From positions 10,772,517-10,836,516 of the forward strand of contig NC_087066.1 of the NCBI RefSeq assembly GCF_963678635.1: a stretch of 64,000 nucleotides of DNA, written 5' to 3'. Position 1 is the first letter of the stretch; each line of letters begins with the position of its first letter. The position numbers and the translations under genes are program-made. Shown one piece after another: positions 1-12,900 of the stretch. Origin of the DNA: Symsagittifera roscoffensis (lineage: Eukaryota; Xenacoelomorpha; Acoela; Convolutidae). Below the pieces are notes generated by a model. The model searched no databases. It was not told the DNA's origin and saw only the letters and a list, made by a program, of their open reading frames with translations.

Positions 1-727
1 TTTTTGCATCTGTTTAACTGTTTTGAGTTTTGCAGAAGTCTGACAAAAATAAATTTCTCAATCTGCTCACTTCAAGTTTCGACCGTGCTCGAAGTCCGCT
101 ACGACCGTCATCGAAGTATGTTTCGATTGTGCTCACCCAAAAACCCTCTCTCGACTATTCTTTTTTGGTCGAACCTGACATGTGCCTCTCGACCCAGGAA
201 GCATTCGACAAAAATTGGACAAGAATTTAGCTCATTGAAACAACAGCATCTAAGATTTTCAAAAAACCTTTTTTTAGCTAATAACTAATGTTACGTTCCG
301 ACTTTTTCAGAAAAGGGCGGAGTATTTTTAGGATCGATTTCATTTTTTTCTTTAGACAAATTTCGACTTTTTATCTGTTCATTTTAAACAATTTTCATAC
401 CATCTGAAAAATATTCGATTATTTTTCTGGCGTTGATCACTTGTTGCTGTCCATAGACTCTTTTTCTGTCTCAGAGCACAATGTTTTCTTATTTCTTTGC
501 ATTTATACTCAGTATTTTTGGTTTTCCCAAGCTGAAGTCGAAAAAATGGAACCAACCGTCCTGCCATTTTGTGATAAAAACCGTGGCTGCGAAATAAGAT
601 AAAAAGGGGAATTTTCGAAGATCCAAGCCAAATAGTCTTAATTGCTCTTCGGGGAGGACCCATTTAGGGATTATACTGTCATACTTTAAACTAAAATTAA
701 AAAAAGTTATTTTTTTCCTCGTTTCAG
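1..727. other. Intron or flank upstream of first visible LRR exon
   Basis: No exon is recognisable here. The stretch ends in a polypyrimidine tract and CAG (725-727) that serves as acceptor for the first visible LRR exon, so it is probably intron. Around 297-385 lies a fragment starting GTTCCGACTTT and containing AGACAAATTTCGACTTTTT. The same motifs occur in the arms of the foldback element near 60.4 and 61.2 kb, so this is probably a remnant of that repeat family. Confidence 0.5.
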
Positions 728-955
728 CGAATACTCTGGTGCTGATGCCCCTGATGGACGGCTACCGTCTCCATTTGTTCCTGTCCCACTTGAGACTGGA
801 CAGAGATGACTCACTGCAAGTGAGCAGTGCGGTGAGTGCACTGTGTGAACAGAGTGAGACGGAGATGACAGTGCAGCTGAATGAGTGTGTGTTAGATGAC
901 ACTTTCAGACCACACTTCCATCCTATGACTAATCTGTCAAACTTGATATTGAGAG
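728..955 (+). CDS. LRR gene, first visible exon
   Basis: Acceptor tttcAG at 727, donor GTAAGA at 956. It begins with two bases of a split codon and ends with one. It encodes about 75 residues that run into the first clear LRR strand (MTNLSNLILRG), after a helical stretch with L-N-E-C-V-L. This is probably the transition from a non-LRR N-terminal part to the repeats. Confidence 0.8.
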
Positions 956-3900
956 GTAAGATTTGTAAGTTGTTTTGTCGATATTGCTGTGTTCCATTGC
1001 TGATCCGGATCGATAGGACCAGGCTTTCAAGTCGCCCCAGACTTTGTCCAGACTTTGAAAGTCGCGCCAGACCTTGTCCAGACTTTGAAAGTCGCCCCAG
1101 ACTTTGTCCAGACTTAGAAAGTCGAGCCGCTTTTGAACTCCGACCCATATTGCGTAACCGCAATCCAACCCGGGTTGATCTCCGTACGAAAAAATCATTT
1201 TCACACATTTCCTTTATTGAAGTCTATGAAAAAATGCTTGTCGTACAGTTTCCATTTATGAAAATAATATGACAAGCTATATTTTGCAGACGAACAGAAA
1301 TTGCGAAACTGCAATTTTGTTTTCAATTTTTTTTGAATAAATTTTTTGCGGTTTTTTGCTGATTGAGAGACCTTTTGTTCGTCAAAAATTTGATTTTTTC
1401 ATTGTATGGGAAAATTCTCATCATACAATTTTCATTTATGAGAACTTTAGTATAAAAAGTTTTTCCATACAAAAGTTCCAAAGGTAGGGAAAAAATTTTT
1501 AGTTGCTAAACCATATTTACGAACACACGAACAGTTTCCGACTTTTTTTCCGTTAAGAACTGGGATAGGGAGTACTACGCTGAGGGGCGGATCTGGGTTT
1601 TTCTCGAGGCGAGGTTGATTTTCAAAAAAATTTCCCAAATTATTTAAGACCCCATTTTGACCAGATTTTCTGCGCCGCAGCCATTTTTTGAAAGAAAGGT
1701 CAAAAAATCATTTTTTAGGCACTTGTTGGAAAAATGTTACCAAAAATTGCGTTTTTCAGGCGCGCGCTTCCCTTCAAAATTAATAAAAAGTGGCACCAAA
1801 GGCGCCTTCAGAAAACTTGAACACAGAAGTCAGATTTATTGCCAAAGGAAAAACATTTAGTTGGCGAGGGGGTCGAATCCTTGAAGGTTTTAGGCGTATT
1901 AAAGCTTTCTTAAGGTACGCCCGTGTCAGCGCCCGTAGTTCAGTTGAGTAGAGTGCAGTACTTATGAACAGACCCTCATTTTCAAACTTAAAATTGCAAT
2001 CGATTATCGCATTTAAAGTTTACATTTACGAAAAAAGATAACTTTTTGAAACACCGTTGAATTTTTTCAATCATGAAATTGAGGTGCATATACAAAACAG
2101 TCCCATACAAAACAGTCCCATACAAAAGAGTCCGAAACATCAAAAAAAGGTTCTAAAAAACAGTCCCATACAAAACAGTCCAAAACCAGTTGAATTTCAT
2201 GACCTTGATCTTTTGGCGCCGACAGAATTGATCTACGCTTTGAAAACTCAAACAGGGGCAATTAAAGATCAAAGAGCCAAATTTGGAACAATAATTTGGA
2301 TGAAAATCAAAGGACTCATGGTATAGTGGTTAAAGCGTTAGTCTCAAACTCTAGAGATCAAAGGATTAGAAATTTTTTTTCTAATTTTCCGAAAAAAATT
2401 GAAATTTGGGTAAATATGATAACGGGTATATCTAGGGTACAACAAAGGGTTCAACCTTAGAGGGTTGGGCGGAGGGAAAAGAAAAATCAACACCTTGTAT
2501 GTATTCATTATTTTGCCGGTTTCAAATCGACTCTAGCTCAATTTTGAAAAATCAAGGAAATTAATTAACTTGGAAAAATTTTATTGCTTGGCAATATGGA
2601 ATAAATGTGAAAGATAAAAAGAAAAGAAAAATCTGATTATAATTTAATATTATAACTGCATCCTTTCAAAAACCCAATGATATCGTTGGGTTGATATGAC
2701 TTAATCATAGTGATTAAGTTTTTGTCGAGTTTTTGGTATTTAGCTTTTTTGGGTCTGGCTACTTTTTGTCCTGCGCACATTTTTTCCAACAGTATTTCCG
2801 CGTTTTTTTGCTCGTCCTGGAACTTCTCGATCAGTTTTGGGAATGATGGATGCTTACTATTGACCAGTTTCACGAAGTTGCTGTTCCAACCTTCTACAGC
2901 TTTGTTGGTGCGGGGAAGGTCGTTTTTTACTCTTTGATGGCAACTCCATTGCTCCATATCAAATCTGGGCTTCTGTCGTCCTTGAGAATTCAGTCTATCA
3001 ATATATGTGTCCTCGAAATAATTGAAAATCGGTTGACTTTCTTCAGATGCCATACCTTGCAGAAGCTCGAAAGCTGTGGGGACGTCCTCTACGGGTAGAA
3101 ATGCTGTTGCGAGAAGCATTCGAATAAGTTCGCGAAAATTAAGGTCATTGTTGTAATTGTGAGTATTGCCTGACGACTGAACATGTCGCCAGACACTTTG
3201 ACTCATATGGAAAAAACAAAACTGAATTTGAGCACTCTGATGGGTAGCTATTATTGAGTTTCGCACAGCTACTTCAAAATCAATTGTGACGCGCTTTGGG
3301 GAATCAACTTTAAGAATACTGAGAAGGCGACAATAAGTTGATTCCTTTTTGTCGGGTAGCAGAGCGTAAACAATAGGAATAAGGCATCCTTCAACAGAAG
3401 CGTGTATAGTATAAATCTGATAGAAAACATTGGGAGCAGTCGAAAACGTTCCATCACAGAACCAATCATCCGATAAAGATAGTAAGTCTAATCCAGGTAA
3501 CGTGGCAAACACAATAACCCGATTTTCATCTTGGGGACCAGAATCGTGAAAAAGGAACTGCTCTCCATCGTGGGTTTTCTGTAGAGCCAGTGGTAGTTCA
3601 AAGCCAGTCAGCGATGTTGGCTCTGCCATCTTTGGTCTTTTTTCGCGTCGAACTCTATTTACAGCTTGCTGATTAGCAGAATAACTAGGTAAATGAACAG
3701 CTGTTTCTCGGTTCACATCACGTTGGGCTGCGAAAATAGTCTGTCGCGGTGTTACATCGGATACTGCTGCTCGATCTTTAAGTGTTTTTCTGAACTTACG
3801 TTTTTTGATGTCAGCTGGATCGGGGAAGTGGCAGTGATCTTTAACGATCTCAACGGAGTCGTCCTTTGTACGCACACGGCCATTGCAGCTACTTTGTCCG

Positions 3901-6900
3901 CAGCGTCAGGAAAGGGAGTTGTCTGCCAGTGTTCTGTGTTTAATATAAGCATTCCCTTCAAAAATCAGTAACTCAGAATTTTTGTTTGTAAGTATGATTT
4001 CCATCGATAGATAGTGAATTTCGTTTCTATTGAGTGTTGTCAAGTGTTTGCAAATGAAACAGATTGAACAACCTGTCTCTTTTTGCTTAGATTAAAAAAA
4101 GAGTCCACTTTCTTAAATTGCGTTAACTTTAATGTTTCGAAGATTATTGCTCTCATTGAGTGGCCGCTGCTGTTATCTAGGTTGTTCTAATTTCTCTACT
4201 ATACTACCTATTGTTATCCGGATTAGTTAGTATCAAAATGTGTTTAATATGAGATAAATTTACTTATCAGCTTCTAGAACAATTATCACTTCGATCAATG
4301 GGACTGTTTTTTGGACTATTTTTTGGACTATTTTTGGAACTGTTTTGTATGGGACTGTTTTGTACAGACACGGAAACTGAATTTAATTAATTGCATGTAT
4401 GTTTGCCGTAATTGATTCTATAGTTTTTAAAGTTTATTTTTGATTTACTTTTGGTACCCACATTATACAAGCTATCAAAATCTTTGAGACACAATGTATA
4501 AAAATTGTACATAGATTTGTCAGGAAACTATACCGATTATATGCAGGTAATACAGCCCGGGATGACCAAAAATACTAGTCATACAATTTCAATATATGTA
4601 AAAATGCTAAACATACACTTTCCATGCAATTCCATACGTACAGAAAATTGCATGAAAGGTCTATGATTAGTTTTTTTTTTCATATATGGAAATTGTATAA
4701 CTAGCATTTTCCCATAAACCAAAAATATTGATTTTTTGCATTTTAATTTCTCATTAATTTTTGGCTGTGTTGGTAACCGAACACAAATGACATGAACCTT
4801 GATTACTCAAATGTAGTAACAAACGGTTTGGCCGTCTCGCATTAACAATGCATTGGAAACAGCCTGATATGTGTTACTTCTGTCTCGGACAATTAACATA
4901 ACGAAAGTAGTGAACTTTTAAATGTTGGCAATAATTTGCAAAGATGATTATTTCTAAAATTTGAATGTTTAAATTACCAGACATCGATCAAGGCATACAA
5001 AAACATGTCATACAAAAGAAAGAGGAGTTTTAAGCGTTTTTGAAAAAAGTTACGAAGAGAAAAGGAAAAAAATCCAATATTAGTATATCCAGGACTACGT
5101 TATACACACAAAAAATTACATTTTGCATGCAAATTTTTTTTTTCAAAAAATGTTTGTTTGAATACGAAAATCAATTTGCAGTTGAAAAAAAAACACAAAA
5201 AATTTTTGGGGGCAATTTCAAAAAAAATTTTGTCGTCACCATCAAAAAAATGCTAGTCATACAATTTCCATATTTGGAAATTGTATGACTAGTGTTTTTT
5301 TTCGGAAAACAAAAATAAAAAAAGTCAAAGTTTTCAGTCGTAGCAGCCCAAAAAACGCTTAAATGTTTTGCCAGCAGTTGAATTGATTGTTCAAAGCTTT
5401 TTTCTTCACAAAAAAAATTTAAAAAAAAAATCTAATCATACAATTTCCATATATGGAAGTTGTATGGGTAGCATTTTTTTCCTTTTTTTAATGAAGAGAT
5501 ACCAATTTCGATACCAAAACAACTATATAACACCTGTGAAATTTGATTAAACTCATTTTGCAAAAAGGTATGAAATTTTTGTATGACTAGCATTTTTCCA
5601 TAGACTAAGTGTGTGAAACTGTATGATTAGCATTTTCGGTCCATGGAGGTCAACCCGGGAGATTATTTACAGGTTATATACATATTATGAACAGATTATA
5701 TACAGATGTTATAAAAATTAGTTACATATTATATACGGAGTATATACTAATTTTGTACGCCTGTCAACTAATATCAGTAAAACAATAGAAGCGAAACTCG
5801 AATGTCTTTTTTGTCGTTTACTTTTTAGTGCCCTAGTTCCATCGTAAAAAAATACTACTGAAATCTGTACTATACAAAAACCACACCGGAAAACTAACTG
5901 TTTTTAAATGAATTTCCAAAGAATTTTAGATTCTTTCTACAAAATTGCGCTAAACGTGTTTGAAATTGTTTTTAAAGAACTTCCCCACAAATTTATTTTT
6001 TAGAGCAAAGTCCTCAGGTTACAAAATATTACACATGTCTCATTAAAATTGTGATTTGCCACACACAACTCTCCTCAAGTGACCTTGAGGAGAGTTTGAG
6101 GATATATAAATATTGAAGATATATGAATAGAAATAGATTAAAAAAAATAGATTAGTTTGTCAAAAAATGATTTTTTTTGCTTGCTTAAAGTGCATCCTAA
6201 ACTTAAAACTGTAAACATAGAAATAAAACTAGCAAACAACAAACGTTCACAATACTCTGAAATATATAACTCAATGTTTTTTCAGGAAACGATCTTTTTC
6301 AAGAAATCAAACAATTTTTCTTAATTTTATCAGGAAAAAAAAACAAAATAGAGAATTCAAAATTTGTTTAACGAGGTCGGCTGACTTGTTACAGGTCGTT
6401 ATTGATGGTAAAGATTTTTGTTCGGACCATTGAAAATGTGGAGGAACTTTGTTTTCAGGTGTGTTTTAGTTTTTTTTTGTTTTACACACAAAATCAGCTG
6501 CCACAAATAATTATTGGACAGGGTTGAGGGATATATCAAATTAAAGCCCTTTCAGTTATAATTCGGTTGACATAAGAAAATTTCAAAAAAAATCCACAAT
6601 TTCGAGAAAAACCGGTTGATTTTTTACTGCTTTTTGGTCCAATTTCGAGCTAATTAGTAAGGTAGGTTGTTAGTAAATGCAATAGCTTATTTAAGCTTAA
6701 TTTGAGCCTTGAAAACTTAATTTTACTCAAGTCAAGGTGGTTTTTATAGATTTTTAGCTTAATTTTGGGAAGTTGAAAATTTAAAAATTTCCGCAAAGTA
6801 TTTTGAAAACAATTTTGAAATTTTTTTCAAATTTTTTTTTGCAATTGACCTATTATACTATGAATCTCAAATAAGTTATTATTTTTTGTTCAGATTTTTT

Positions 6901-9900
6901 TTACCACAACGTGCAGAAAAAGACACCAACTTGGGAAAACATTTTTTTATTTTTTTTAAAAACTGTGGTCGAAACATTCTGTGTTACTTGCACAGCAACC
7001 GGCTACCCTTGTTTTCATTTCAACTTTGTTTTCATTTCAAAAAAGTTGGGTAGTATTTGAGTAAGTTCTGAAGCATGAATCTTATGTTTCACATTTCTCA
7101 GGATCAGAACTATCGGTGTTATCACTAGCTGATGCAAAATCACAAGGAATATTCGAAAATTGTTTTTTCTACAATGTAGCTCCCGTAGCTCAGTCGGTTA
7201 GAGCGCCGTACTTATAGACAGGTTGAGCAATGCGGATGTCGGCAGTTCGAGCCTGCCCGGGAGCAGGAAAGTTTTGACAATACACTATGCTCAGTCAAGT
7301 CGGACCTTTGTCCACTATTTTGCAACACCTTGTTTTTCAAAACAGGAAAACAGCCAAATTTTCCTCACTTGTTGCTAATTTGGCAAGAGGGGAACAAGTT
7401 TGCTCTTTTTCCTCATGAAAACCCGCAATAGCTTACTAACAAAAATCACTCAGACCGCAACGATTTACGTATTTCGGGTATGATGTTTGATTAGAGAAGA
7501 GGGTTATAAATGTAAAGAACCCAAATTTTCAAAATCCTTCTATGGGTGTCAAGATTAGTAGTTCTTGGACAATTAGCCCAATGAAAATTTGCCCTATACT
7601 TAGTTTGCCCGACATGAGCTAAATTATTAAGCCCCCCTGCACTGTACACTGTTATTTTGGCTATTATAGGACGGGTGCTAAAATTTGATAAGAGGGGGTT
7701 GTAAAGATCCAAACGTTTTGTTTCGCTTTCTGGGGTGATTTCAGAAAAAAAGACTAGTGCGTCCAACTTTAGGTTGCAACTTTGCCGAGCCCCTTGAGTT
7801 CCTCTCTCTCTTGAAGAACCTGCACTACCTGCTCCATCTGGACGTCAGCAACTGTGGCTTGAGTGAGACATGTATTGAAGTGTTGAAGGAGGTGTTCCTC
7901 TCCAACCAAGTGATAACTCATCTCAACCTGTCTGATAACACCCTGGGAGGTGCCAAGGAGTATGAACTACTCAAGAGTATCTCTTGTTTGGGGTAAGCTA
8001 AGTCCAGCATGCTAACCACGTTGTGAGTTCTGCTGTACCTTTTATACACAGAAACATGTTCATTGTTTGTCGCGGAATCCGCATACTACTCCAAAAGATA
8101 GTTTTGCCTCGTAATGTAGAAAAAAATCGGGGATCCCCCGAACAGCAAGTTTCGTTTGAAAGAGGGCGACGGAAAATATGTTCAATATAAGATAACCGAG
8201 AGTTTTGGATAGTTTTCATTTTACACAGAATTGATGTTATGGATTGATTTTTAGTTTATAACTTAGATTATACACTGAATAAATATTCTATTAATTATTT
8301 AAATAGTGAATTTAACGTTACACTGGTTGATACTAGCAAACTGGAGCAGCTGCACCTCTACCACTGCTGGCTCTCTCGGTTCTGTGGAAGGGGGTTCGAA
8401 ACTCTCTTCCGCACAGGCGTCTCTCAATCCCTGAAAGTTCTCAGTCTCAATTTCAACCAGTTCCAGGGTAACCCAGAAGTGCTGATGGCCATATCTAACT
8501 GCAGGTCCCTGGAAGAAATCTATCTGTATAATGCGCAGATTATGAAGAGGAATTGCAGCTCGTTGAGGCAGATTCTTCAGCAGAATGAGAACCTCAGGTA
8601 AGGCCACAATCACAATTGTAAAAAACTTTTGTATAGAACACCTATTCATTTGTATTCAATAGACAACACCTATTCATTTGAAAAAAAAAAAGAACTTCAA
8701 ATTTTGTTTCACTTCTGAAAGCTTCACTTTGTTTCACTGAGTTTATTTTGACAACCATTTGTCTTTCAAAAGTGAAACAAAATTTGAAGTTCTTTCTTTT
8801 TCAAATGAATGTGTTCTCTATTTTAGTAATTTGAAACTACTTTTTGACAACAATAATACGTGTTGAAATGAGTGAAAAGGTAATACTTTGACAGTGACCA
8901 TTTTAGGGTTTTCTAGCGGAACTCATTTTCTCGAGCGCTCAAGCTCGGAGTTCAAGTTTATTTTAAAAGGAATAAGGTTGCTGCTCCCGGGCAGGCTCGA
9001 ACTGCCGACATCCGCATTGCTCATTCTGTCTATAAGTACGGCGCTCTAACCGACTGAGCTACGGGAGCTTCATTATTACTTACTCATTCAAAATCATATT
9101 GAAAACTGCTTTTTTAATCAAGTTCTGTTTATTCCATAAAAATAAAGAAAAAAAAATAAAAAGTAAAGATGCTTTATTCTTTATTCCATAAAATTTAAGG
9201 CTTGATGGCGCAGATATATGTCTACAAAGATGATAATTGCGGGAACGAACCCCGTGCACCATTTTTATTTAATTCGATAACTTTTGTTATCTTTGTTTCA
9301 CGCTGAAAATTAGCCAAATTAACAATAATTTATCGATAAAATTTGCTATTGTGGCGATGAACATCGATAATTCATTTTTATTCAATAGACAACACCTATT
9401 CATTTGAAAAAAAAGAACTTCAAATTTTGTTTCACTTCTGAAAGCTTCACTTTGTTTCACTGAGTTTATTTTGACAACCATTTGTCTTTCAAAAGTGAAA
9501 CAAAATTTGAAGTTCTTTCTTTTTCAAATGAATGTGTTCTCTAGTTTAGTAATTTGAAACTACTTTTTGACAACAATAATACGTGTTGAAATGAGTGAAA
9601 AGGTAATACTTTGACAGTGACCATTTTAGGGTTTTCTAGCGGAACTCATTTTCTCGAGCGCTCAAGCTCGGAGTTCAAGTTTATTTTAAAAGGAATAAGG
9701 TTGCTGCTCCCGGGCAGGCTCGAACTGCCGACATCCGCATTGCTCATTCTGTCTATAAGTACGGCGCTCTAACCGACTGAGCTACGGGAGCTTCATTATT
9801 ACTTACTCATTCAAAATCATATTGAAAACTGCTTTTTTAATCAAGTTCTGTTTATTCCATAAAAATAAAGAAAAAAAATATAAAGTAAAGATGCTTTATT

Positions 9901-12900
9901 CTTTATTCCATAAAATTAGAGAAAAAATTGAAAAAGTGAATTCCTTTTATTCCATCCATTAAATTAAAAAAAAAGATGCTTGAAATCAAGGACGGATTTA
10001 GGGGTTAGGCAGGGGTGGGCGGATGCCTTCTTTTCCTTCAGGTATTCGACCCCCTGCTGGCCGAAACCCAAAGGGTCACTTTTGTACTATCTTGAATTGT
10101 CCATTTTTTGCGACGACCCCAAAGAACTTTCTTCAGGTGCCTTTGGCGCCAATATATACTAATTTTGAGGGGGATCGTGCACCGAAAAAAACTCAATTTT
10201 TCCGTCAAAGTTTTCCAAAAATTGCAAAAAATTCCACAAACTTTTCGAAAGCTTTTGAAAACACGTCCTCCTCGAGAAAATCCTAGATCCGCCTCTGCTT
10301 GAAATCAGGTGGTAGTGTTTGCTTAGCTCGAATAGCTATATAAATTGAAATCTAAACATCAGCCTGTTTCCTAGTCGTTCTTATGTTTTGTTTTGAACTG
10401 CGCTTTGCTTTTTTTTTGGTTACTTGGCCACTGTAGATTCCAATTCTATAAAATAGTAGGATTGAAAGCTGCTGAAACTATCGATGATTTGTAATAATCA
10501 ACAAATTAGTTTCAGGTTCCTTTAATTTGTATTTAAAGAAATTTGGTTTTTTAGTTTAACCTGGTTGAAGTCCCACCGTTAACTATGCGATATTTCAGAG
10601 CTATTTCAGTAATGATTTCGTAGAAAATCAGCGCTAAAACTTAAAATGTTACTAATTCTAGTAGTTTTCAAATTAGAGTTATAGTGGAGTTATAGCTTGA
10701 GTACGTTTAAGGCTTGATGGCGCAGATATATGTCTACAAAGATGATAATTGCGGGAACGAACCCCGTGCACCATTTTTATTTAATTCGATAACTTTTGTT
10801 ATCTTTGTTTCACGCTGAAAATTAGCCAAATTAACAATAATTTATCGATAAAATTTGCTATTGTGGCGATGAACATCGATAATTCATTGGTGGCAATCGC
10901 TGGTTTTTTTTTCATTTTTTCAATCGCTTGTTTTCAATAAGAGCTCAACCCGGGTATGCTTCACAATGCTTCCACGTTTTACTGACTCTTTTTTTTTGTT
11001 TCTAAACGATTTGTGTGGCAAGCAAATACGTTATAACCATGATATAGTAGCACAACATACACCAATTGAAAAAAATGGTTACCAAATTTTTCCACAAAGA
11101 TATTTAAAAAATACCTATCAAACCATTCAGTAACATTTTATCGACCAACAAGCAAAACCAGTCAGTTTTTTCAAAACCAATTCCAAAATTAAACAAACTA
11201 GCAAGGTTGTTTGTATTTTAATTCCGATATTTTCCATTCTGTTCAGAGGAGAGAGATTGGGACTGGTTACAGATTAAGTTAAGTCTCCAAAAAACTTCCT
11301 GGCTTTCTTTAAAACCACGAGTAACCTCAAATTCTGTCTCCGTTACCAATTTTTTTTGAAGAGTGAAAGCATAAGCGCTTTTTCTCGTCTTCTCGTCACT
11401 GGAATATAATTATAAAAACTTGAATCTACATAGAGAAATTGTTTGTTGCTTGAAGATGAGGAAACGTTAGTCAGTCCACAAAAATGGCCAATCAATTACA
11501 TGTACTTTTTTAAAACAGGAAACTACTGCGGTTCTCCTTGAAGAGCTCATCATCTAGTTAATAGATTTTTCGCCTTGTTTTTCTTTGTTTCTCAAATTTT
11601 CCTAAATCAATCAAAAAGTTTAATAACTCGTCTCGTAAATTTTTTTAAACATCTCTAAAATTGAATACGTGCATTTTCGAACAACTTGAGTTTTTTGTTT
11701 TCAGTTAAAGCCCCAAAATTAGCAAAGATTCTAAGAACCAATTAGTTGAGACAAATTTGAACATCCAATTATTGAAGATTTTTTTTTCTTGACTACATAA
11801 CCATTTATGGCTGTGCAAAATTTATTCCAAGCATCTTTTTTCCCTATAATCGGTGCATGTTTTCTTCAACATTTTGCTTGACGAATTGAAATTGATATAA
11901 ATGTTGAAATTCAATTTAGGAGCTTTTTTTCATTATAACATAAACCTTTTTTTTGACTGTGCAACATCTTAATTCAAGCATCTTTCACTCTTCTAACCGA
12001 TACCTGTTTTCTTCAATTTTTTGCTCAAACCACTTATTTTATTGCTTAGTTGAACATCAGTCACGGTGCACCACGACAAGTTCCGATTTTATAGATCAGA
12101 TGGAAATCACAAATTGATACTATGCAACAGTTGTTCAATTGATTGAATGCTACAGTAAAAATTTTAAGGCTTATAAATTTAGTAGGAAAGGAAAGTTAAG
12201 ATGAGAACAAATGGCTCGACAGCTATTATGACATATTACTGACCCTTGTAAACCATTTTTGTTTGTTTCCTTTGTACTGAAAAAGACACTTTAGAATCTC
12301 TAAGGCTCCTTGAAGATTCGAAAGACCAAGAGAACCTCTACTTTGCCACAACGTTTTTCCTTTTTTAAAGAACAAATCCAGTCTTAGGAGTTTTATAATC
12401 TTCTCAGTGTATTTTTTTCAGAGTGATTGACTTGTCGCAGAATGACTTTGAGGGAGGCGAGGATATCTTGCAAGCACTGTGTGTATGTAGGAATCTAGAG
12501 AAGCTAGGACTCTACAACACTCAGTTGGATGACAGTTGTCTTTTTTCACTCAATAAAGTCATGCGCAACAACCAAAGTAAGTGCTAGTTATGAATTATAG
12601 AATCACTTTTGTATAGATTTTTTTTCACAAACAAGTTAAATCAAAATAACCACTTGGTTAAACGCTGAAGAAACTTGATTCTACTAAAAAAAATGACCTT
12701 AATAAACTAAAAGTCAACTAATACACCGGTATGGAAATACAAAGTTACAACTGAACTTATAAAGAAACAAGAATCAAAACTAAATTTAAATTTAAGCAAA
12801 ACTGCTTGTATATGAGCACAAAGTTTTGAGTGTTCCGACTGCCCCTTAGCCTATATTGAATAATTTTTCGTGAAAAAAAGTATTGAAAAATTGTGAAGAA

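Larger units (their letters stand above)
2091..4364 (-). mobile_element. MULE-type DNA transposon with iterated terminal inverted repeats
   Basis: A FLYWCH/MULE transposase frame (minus strand) is bracketed by inverted repeats. The left end (2091-2183) is built from copies of TACAAAACAGTCCCA; the right end (4299-4364) is the reverse complement, TGGGACTGTTTTGTA, with sub-repeats TTTTTTGGACTA. Mutator-like elements commonly have long or repeated ends. I looked for a 8-10 bp target duplication outside the ends and did not see a clear one. The element sits in LRR intron 1, opposite in direction to the gene. Confidence 0.75.
8654..9195. repeat. Duplicated 0.54-kb unit carrying tRNA-Ile, copy 1
   Basis: Near-identical to 9380-9917 at an offset of 726 bases, starting ATTCAATAGACAACACC and ending TTTATTCCATAAAATT. 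It contains a hairpin MITE-like segment (8657-8824), a spacer and a tRNA-Ile(UAU) gene on the minus strand. Differences are limited to A-run lengths and a few bases, so the duplication is recent. Confidence 0.88.
9380..9917. repeat. Duplicated 0.54-kb unit carrying tRNA-Ile, copy 2
   Basis: Second copy of the unit at 8654-9195, in direct orientation. The 183-base tRNA-like repeat (9194-9376) sits exactly between the two copies. Confidence 0.88.

Noticed and set aside
762-1208. Antisense open frame of 148 codons over the first LRR exon and the 30-bp repeat
   Set aside because: It arises from the coding strand's codon bias and the 30-bp periodicity; no protein similarity and wrong strand.
2318-2370. 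tRNA-like GGTATAGTGGTTAAAGCG followed by GATCAAAGGATT
   Set aside because: The box A match is good, but the stems do not pair and no acceptor is seen; at most a very old relic inside the MULE element.
8299-8649. Antisense frame of 116 codons
   Set aside because: Shadow of the LRR exon at 8307-8597.
10023-10302. Three overlapping frames of 60-87 codons
   Set aside because: They lie in the GGCGGATCTA repeat, with no similarity to a protein and no splice context.
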